A stretch of DNA of 16,652 nt, from contig CANETG010000027.1 in the NCBI GenBank assembly GCA_947440875.1, positions 1 through 16,652 on the forward strand. The letters run 5' to 3'. Below the pieces are notes generated by a model. The model saw only the letters and a program-made list of their open reading frames with translations. It had not been told where the DNA came from and ran no database searches. This stretch comes from Bacteriovoracaceae bacterium (GTDB lineage: Bacteria > Bdellovibrionota > Bacteriovoracia > Bacteriovoracales > Bacteriovoracaceae). Below, one piece after another: positions 12,617 through 16,652 of this stretch (position 1 is its first letter; every line of letters starts with the position of its first letter). The position numbers were made by a program, and so were the translations under genes.

Positions 12617-14626
12617 TTATTGTTTCCAAGGATTGAAGGCGGTATCGATGCCTTTCATATGAGGTTTGAGTTCAGGCATGTGGCGTGAAATCACCTGTGA
12701 CAGCATTGAGTTTTCATCAACCCACTTGATGCCGGCCCCGGTGTAGTAGGTGGAATTATATTTATCAGTGTAATACGGATCTGCCATTAAACGCCGCGAA
12801 GCCATGAGAATAAAGATGTGGAACATCGTCTCTCCGAAACCAAAGTTGGCCGGACGAACTTCTTCAGCGAGAGTCCCGACGAGAAGGTCAATCATCTCGA
12901 CGTTGTCATAACCTTCTTCATCTCGTCCGTAAACTTTTTGAAATTTAGCGATAATTTCTTTTTGTCTTTCAGTTGCGACCACGCCGTCAGGAAAGAAGTC
13001 AGAGTATTTTTGAATCGGTCTCATGTTAAGAGCGCGACGGAATTGGTTGTAGCGCGGCACACCTCTTTCGCGGTCTCGGATGATATCAATCATCCCAAGA
13101 TCCATCGTTCCTTGACCAGGAATCTTGAGCTCTTGCATGAACTTAGGATAGTTTCCGAGGATGAGCTGACCAGGATGCTGAGTTCCGAAAGAATAGAAGA
13201 GATCTTTGAGGTCATAGCTTGCCATGAGATCGTAAGACTTTTCATTCCTTGTCGCTTCCATGGAAATAGAGACAGCTTTTTTATCTGAGTAGCGCTTGAG
13301 TTCAAGAGCTTCCGGGAGAAGCGAGTGGAGGCGATACACGGAAGTGAATTCTTCGGTAATCGTGAAAGGAACTCCGTAGTCATTTCTCTTCTGACCAACG
13401 ATTCCTGCGAGAGTGTAGCCAGCGTTGATGCCGAAATCTGCGCGACTAAACATCGGAAAGTATTTGAGGATGCTTGACCAAGTTTGTGGATGGGCAAGTC
13501 CGTACCAATTCGTGAACATCGCTTTTTTCAAAACCTTATTCGCAAGAATCGCCGGCGTCCATTCGACGGTGTGAATTTTTGCCATGACTGCAGCATTAAT
13601 CAGGCGAGCTGTCTGGAATACTTCTTCATCGAGTTCTTTTTCATTGAGACTCCTCCGATGCCTGCCATTTCTCCAAAAGTACTTCTGAGATTTCGCATCG
13701 TACTTCACGTATTTTTCATGAAGCATGTCTGCTATGGCATTGTGCTCTTTCACAAAGAGGTGATGAAGCATTGAGAGACCGACCCAGAAATTATCCCGGA
13801 ACCCAGTGACTTCGTGGCCCATGTTCTGCTTGTTGTAGCCAACGTTGAGCTCGCCCTTCGGAAGAAGCTCTCTGCCATTGACCATCACGGTGGTAAGTTT
13901 TCCATTGGCAAACGAGCGGACCTGGTTTTGTTCCGTCTGGTTAGAACCATAGATCTGGGACCCATCCCACCAATGAGTCACTTCGTTATTAGAAACTTTT
14001 CCGAATTCTTTTTTATACTCTTTATCTGACGTCGCCGTTCGTTCCACTTGCTCAGTGGTCCCTTCGACGGAGTGAGGATTTTTCTCAACGTTCTTCCCAT
14101 GAGTCAGCCAGTCGTGGTTCATGAACTGAATCCAACTTGCGGCCAGCATGTTGAGAAACGGCACCGGTTGAAATTCCTGGCGAGTAAAAAACTCTCGAGA
14201 CACGGCCTTTGGATTTGGAGTCATGAGTTTTTCAGAAGCCTCGGTATCGATGAATTCAGGAGGGACATTTCGTCCGAAGGCAGTATTGGCGGCACCGACC
14301 CATGGTGTCTCAGGAATGTAACAAGTGCCGTCTGCGCTTCTATGTTTTTGGTCAACGGGACATTCAATTTTTGCGTAACCAGAATAATCGATGTGAGCGT
14401 CGTGAAGATTTTTTTCGAGGAGCTCTTCGCGAATCCCTTTCAAAACGAGGAGTCCACCTACGGTTCCTTTCTTCGACCATGTCGTCCACGGCGTCTCTTT
14501 TTCTTGAGAGGTAGGAACGCGGTTGGCAGTAACTACTGCTTTCTTGGCGACGGTTTTTTCAGCGTTTCGCGCGCAGGAGACTCCTGCCATAGCTACCACC
14601 ATGAGTGGAATAAAATTTATTTTCAT
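12617..14626 (-). CDS. Animal-haem-peroxidase family protein, alpha-dioxygenase-like, exported
   Basis: A 669-residue haem enzyme of the peroxidase-cyclooxygenase superfamily, closest in pattern to plant fatty-acid alpha-dioxygenases. Visible motifs are W-I-Q-F-M-N-H-D-W (165-173, distal H171), T-H-W-W-D-G-S-Q-I-Y-G (217-227), N-F-W-V-G-L-S-M-L-H-H-L-F-V-K-E-H-N (279-296), K-I-H-T-V-E-W-T-P (350-358), V-Y-R-L-H-S-L-L-P (430-438, where Y431 and H434 match the catalytic tyrosine and proximal haem histidine of cyclooxygenase and alpha-dioxygenase), and R-D-R-E-R-G-V-P-R-Y-N-Q-F-R (517-530), which in the family helps hold the fatty-acid carboxylate. Alpha-dioxygenases add O2 at carbon 2 of fatty acids. 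The N-terminus has a signal sequence with a possible, weak lipobox (A-G-V-S-C18), so it is probably periplasmic or membrane-anchored. AGGAG lies 5 bases before the ATG. A strong terminator follows; a DUF962 gene is divergent. Confidence 0.88.
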   Translation of the reverse strand: MKINFIPLMVVAMAGVSCARNAEKTVAKKAVVTANRVPTSQEKETPWTTWSKKGTVGGLLVLKGIREELLEKNLHDAHIDYSGYAKIECPVDQKHRSADGTCYIPETPWVGAANTAFGRNVPPEFIDTEASEKLMTPNPKAVSREFFTRQEFQPVPFLNMLAASWIQFMNHDWLTHGKNVEKNPHSVEGTTEQVERTATSDKEYKKEFGKVSNNEVTHWWDGSQIYGSNQTEQNQVRSFANGKLTTVMVNGRELLPKGELNVGYNKQNMGHEVTGFRDNFWVGLSMLHHLFVKEHNAIADMLHEKYVKYDAKSQKYFWRNGRHRRSLNEKELDEEVFQTARLINAAVMAKIHTVEWTPAILANKVLKKAMFTNWYGLAHPQTWSSILKYFPMFSRADFGINAGYTLAGIVGQKRNDYGVPFTITEEFTSVYRLHSLLPEALELKRYSDKKAVSISMEATRNEKSYDLMASYDLKDLFYSFGTQHPGQLILGNYPKFMQELKIPGQGTMDLGMIDIIRDRERGVPRYNQFRRALNMRPIQKYSDFFPDGVVATERQKEIIAKFQKVYGRDEEGYDNVEMIDLLVGTLAEEVRPANFGFGETMFHIFILMASRRLMADPYYTDKYNSTYYTGAGIKWVDENSMLSQVISRHMPELKPHMKGIDTAFNPWKQ

Positions 14627-14636
14627 GTAAACTCCT

Positions 14637-14685
14637 TTTACACTTAAGATTTATTATCAGTTCTAATTTAATAGGCTCAAGGGGA
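14637..14685. promoter_or_regulatory. Overlapping divergent promoters between the alpha-dioxygenase-like and Mpo1-like genes
   Basis: Minus strand: TTGAGC (14680 to 14675), a 16-base spacer and GATAAT (14658 to 14653), followed by the AGGAG ribosome site at 14636-14632. Plus strand: TTTACA (14637-14642), a 19-base spacer and TCTAAT (14662-14667), followed by GGGGA (14681-14685). The two promoters interleave within 68 bases between start codons, so the genes may be coregulated or may interfere with each other. No clear operator palindrome is visible. Confidence 0.5.
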
Positions 14686-14694
14686 ACAAATCTT

Positions 14695-15129
14695 ATGAAT
14701 GAACTTGCACTCATCTCTCAATACTCTTCCTCGCACCAAAACGAAAAAAATCAGTTCATTCATTTTTTCTGCGTCCCCATCATTTTCTTTAATGTGGTTG
14801 CGCTGATTTACTCTTTCGTCCCCATCTCTGTGATGGCTGCGTTGGTGAGCTTGAGCCTCATTTTCTATTTCAGATCAATGCGCTCTTACTTACCTCACAT
14901 GATCGTATTATACGGCGTTGTCCTTTGCATCTGCGGCATATTTGCCGGGTGGGCGCACTTCGTGCCATTCAATGTTGGTCTTTTCGTAGTCGCCTGGATT
15001 GGTCAGTTTTGGGGGCATAAAATCGAAGGCAAGAAGCCGTCCTTCTTTCAAGACCTATTTTTTCTGCTGGTTGGCCCGGCGTGGGTGATGGAAAAAATGA
15101 GACTCAAGCTCATAAGTTTAAAGAAGTGA
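14695..15129 (+). CDS. Mpo1-like / DUF962 integral membrane protein
   Basis: A 144-residue membrane protein of the DUF962 (yeast YGL010W/Mpo1) family: Q-Y-S-S-S-H-Q-N-E-K-N-Q-F-I-H-F-F-C-V-P (9-28) and G-Q-F-W-G-H-K-I-E-G-K-K-P-S-F (103-117) are the family's two conserved blocks, holding H14, H23 and H108. About four hydrophobic segments lie at 24-43, 44-60, 68-88 and 92-106, with another at 120-133. Yeast Mpo1 is an iron-dependent dioxygenase that shortens 2-hydroxy fatty acids by one carbon, and conserved histidines are needed. Activity in bacterial members is not established to my knowledge. It is divergent from the alpha-dioxygenase-like gene, whose family makes 2-hydroperoxy fatty acids, and upstream of a catalase-like gene. 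GGGGA nine bases before the ATG is the ribosome site. Confidence 0.82.
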   Translation: MNELALISQYSSSHQNEKNQFIHFFCVPIIFFNVVALIYSFVPISVMAALVSLSLIFYFRSMRSYLPHMIVLYGVVLCICGIFAGWAHFVPFNVGLFVVAWIGQFWGHKIEGKKPSFFQDLFFLLVGPAWVMEKMRLKLISLKK

Positions 15130-15143
15130 ACAATTTGCCATGT

Positions 15144-15174
15144 TCTATTGGATCCCGGATTGGGATTTAATAGA
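15144..15174 (+). other. Long hairpin between the Mpo1-like and catalase-like genes
   Basis: A 13-bp stem (15144-15156 with 15162-15174, including two adjacent G-T wobbles) with a 5-base loop. No T-run follows, so it is not a classic terminator. It ends 14 bases before the GGAGGG ribosome site of the next gene, so it could tune mRNA processing, stability or translation between the two cistrons. Confidence 0.5.
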
Positions 15175-15197
15175 GCTAGTGTGTCCCCGGAGGGATT

Positions 15198-16181
15198 TTG
15201 AAAAAAGCGGCGCTGTTTTCTCTGGCATTCGTAGGTATCGTAGCGGTTTATGCCGTGATGGATTTTGAGTCCGACGGGTCTGTCGTGCGTTCACCGGCTT
15301 CGGTTCCCGCGGATTACGAAAAACTCGACGCCTGCAGAAAGCAGCAGATCCTTTACTGGAAGGCGCGGGAAACCGCCTACGAGACATTACCGGATTATCG
15401 AAAACTCGGTCTCAGTCAATTATTCTCCATGTCCCGCCAAGAAATAGAGCTCAAAGGAAAACGTTACTCTGATTTTGCCCCCGATGGATGGGTCAAATAC
15501 CTCCACCGTCGCGGGTCTGTCGCCACCGTGAAGATTGCTCCCGTGTCTGAGAAATATACCGGAGTCTTTAAGGGAGCCGAGTGCGCTCTTCTTAGGCTCT
15601 CTCTGACTTACAAAGCCAGCGGAGGCAAACCCGTTGCCCCTGGTTTAGCACTAAAAATTTTAATTGATCGCGCTCCGAGTGCCAACATCTCTGCCCTCGT
15701 ATCGCTTAATGGTCAGGAGAAAGATTTTAATTTCTTTAAAAATCCGATGTCCAACATCGTTCCGACTGGAAGTGGGATTGGTCAGAAACTCGTGCATAAA
15801 TTATTTCGGAGAGTCACTCAGTATCCGGAAGAACTTCTGCTAAGTGATATGGCCTCTGTCACTGCTCTCGGGGGAAGGGAAGAAGAAGTCGTCTCACCAC
15901 GACAGATCTTCTTTGTGCCGGCACAAGGATTAAAGTCAGCGTCGGAACCTCATGACGTAAGAAATGATTTCGCAGCTATCGAAACAGGAACAAAGGTTTA
16001 CGAGATCCGCGCAGTGCCTGAAAAATACCGGTCTCATGATTATGCCAATTACACTGACGAGATGGCCGAAGAATTTGTGAGAGAATCCGAGCACATTGCT
16101 GATATTGTCACGACCTCTCGGTTCGTTTCCTCATCATTCGGCGATGATGGCCTCTTCTTTCGTCACCAAATTCGTCCATGA
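15198..16181 (+). CDS. Catalase-like haem-protein family member, membrane-anchored or exported
   Basis: The start is a TTG at 15198 with GGAGGG (15189-15194) close upstream; the resulting N-terminus (M-K-K-A-A-L-F-S-L-A-F-V-G-I-V-A-V-Y-A-V) is a signal or anchor, so a later ATG at residue 21 is less likely. The 327-residue protein resembles the catalase superfamily, in the divergent catalase-like group: Y-L-H-R-R-G-S-V-A-T (101-110, H103 in the place of the distal histidine), R-L-S (133-135) followed by P-G-L-A-L-K-I-L (148-155) for the catalase R-F-S...R-G-F-A-V-K-F stretch, N-F-F-K-N-P-M-S-N (178-186) for the conserved Asn/Phe segment, and late motifs Y-P-E-E-L-L-L-S-D-M-A (209-219) and G-D-D-G-L-F-F-R-H (315-323). 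The haem-ligating tyrosine of true catalases is not identifiable by eye. Related folds break down H2O2 or convert fatty-acid hydroperoxides. It lies 68 bases after the Mpo1-like gene, same strand. Confidence 0.65.
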   Translation: MKKAALFSLAFVGIVAVYAVMDFESDGSVVRSPASVPADYEKLDACRKQQILYWKARETAYETLPDYRKLGLSQLFSMSRQEIELKGKRYSDFAPDGWVKYLHRRGSVATVKIAPVSEKYTGVFKGAECALLRLSLTYKASGGKPVAPGLALKILIDRAPSANISALVSLNGQEKDFNFFKNPMSNIVPTGSGIGQKLVHKLFRRVTQYPEELLLSDMASVTALGGREEEVVSPRQIFFVPAQGLKSASEPHDVRNDFAAIETGTKVYEIRAVPEKYRSHDYANYTDEMAEEFVRESEHIADIVTTSRFVSSSFGDDGLFFRHQIRP

Positions 16182-16224
16182 AATGTTTCGGGCGCACGTC
16201 TGACGAGCGTGATACTTTTTCTTT

Positions 16225-16652
16225 ATGAAGAAACTCGACGGACTCAAAAACTCACGCTTTTCCCGCGGTCTCTTTGCCGCCCGATCTGCCGTGCGCATGC
16301 TGCCTTCGCTGCTGGCGGGGGAAAATGCCGACCCTCGCACAGTCTTTCGGGATCTCATCGGAAAGAGCATCGATCAGTTTGTGAACGACGTGGGAGAACT
16401 CAAGGGCAGTATGCTCAAGGCCGCGCAGATTCTTTCTTTGTATGGAGAGTACTACCTTCCGGAAGAAGTGAACGAAGTGCTCAAAAAAGTTCAGTCCCAA
16501 AGTCATTACCTGAAGTGGGAGAAGATCAGTGGTCTCATTCCGGCGAATTTAAAGGACGATTTTGAGATTGAAGAAACTCCTCTGGCCGCTGCCTCCATCG
16601 GACAAGTGCACCGAGCGAAAATAAAAAAAACCGGTGAGATGGTGGTGCTTAA
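16225..16652 (+). CDS. ABC1/UbiB-type atypical kinase family protein, N-terminal part, cut by the window end
   Basis: The frame is open from the ATG at 16225 through the window end (142 complete codons). It shows the ABC1/ADCK/UbiB N-terminal features: G-E-L-K-G-S-M-L-K-A-A-Q-I-L-S (57-71), corresponding to the family's K-x-G-Q helix, and P-L-A-A-A-S-I-G-Q-V-H-R-A (119-131), the alanine-rich nucleotide loop that replaces the glycine loop of ordinary kinases. Here the K-x-G-Q reads K-A-A-Q (65-68). UbiB proteins support ubiquinone synthesis as ATPases; other ABC1 members act in lipid or quinone homeostasis. The gene starts 43 bases after the catalase-like gene. No Shine-Dalgarno is visible (TTTTTCTTT precedes the ATG); TACTTT at 16213-16218 is a weak -10 candidate. 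Confidence 0.85.
   Translation, partial: MKKLDGLKNSRFSRGLFAARSAVRMLPSLLAGENADPRTVFRDLIGKSIDQFVNDVGELKGSMLKAAQILSLYGEYYLPEEVNEVLKKVQSQSHYLKWEKISGLIPANLKDDFEIEETPLAAASIGQVHRAKIKKTGEMVVL

Noticed and set aside
14048..14647. 199-residue plus-strand open frame
   Set aside because: It is antisense to the alpha-dioxygenase-like gene and crosses its promoter; no coding evidence.
16209..16565. 118-residue plus-strand open frame at the right edge
   Set aside because: It lies out of frame with the ABC1/UbiB-like gene, which runs open to the window end with clear family motifs.

Overview
The window looks like chromosomal DNA from a Gram-negative bacterium with an outer membrane: it encodes signal peptides, two probable lipoproteins, an outer-membrane beta-barrel protein and a murein endopeptidase. 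The mix of HutD/Ves, cryptochrome-DASH, UmuC, a catalase-like protein and many small secreted proteins of unknown function suggests the Bdellovibrio/Bacteriovorax group (Bdellovibrionota). That placement is inferred from gene content and is only moderately sure. I see no tRNA, rRNA, insertion sequence, prophage or CRISPR array. Genes are tightly packed, and no gene-free stretch exceeds 300 bases.

Layout. 1-4100: the end of an LprI-like gene with its terminator, an ATP-grasp-like protein, and a minus-strand group of a secreted caspase-fold-like protein, HutD and a glutathione S-transferase. 4111-4384: a hairpin-rich intergenic stretch. 4385-8350: a DNA-damage region with cryptochrome-DASH/photolyase, two divergently transcribed UmuD-like proteins sharing an operator-like region, UmuC, and a DUF72 protein overlapping umuC. 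8384-10537 (minus): PpiC-type isomerase, MepA-type murein endopeptidase, a beta-barrel protein and a small zinc-ribbon protein. 10770-12517: M48 lipoprotein metalloprotease, FKBP isomerase, and a convergent secreted protein. 12617-16181: an animal-haem-peroxidase family protein of the alpha-dioxygenase type, a divergent Mpo1/DUF962-like membrane protein and a catalase-like protein. 16225-end: the start of an ABC1/UbiB-type kinase-like gene.

Two gene groups stand out. First, the alpha-dioxygenase-like, Mpo1-like and catalase-like genes are contiguous. In eukaryotes the first two families each carry out fatty-acid alpha-oxidation, and catalase-fold haem proteins can process fatty-acid hydroperoxides, so the cluster could be a bacterial fatty-acid alpha-oxidation or oxylipin module. 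Second, both UmuD-like proteins appear to lack the Ser-Lys catalytic dyad. The one in the umuC operon also lacks the N-terminal arm, so it resembles a ready-made UmuD'. This suggests translesion synthesis that does not depend on RecA-stimulated UmuD self-cleavage.

Many genes without a Shine-Dalgarno sequence have a -10-like hexamer ending 6-7 bases before the ATG. This geometry predicts leaderless mRNAs.
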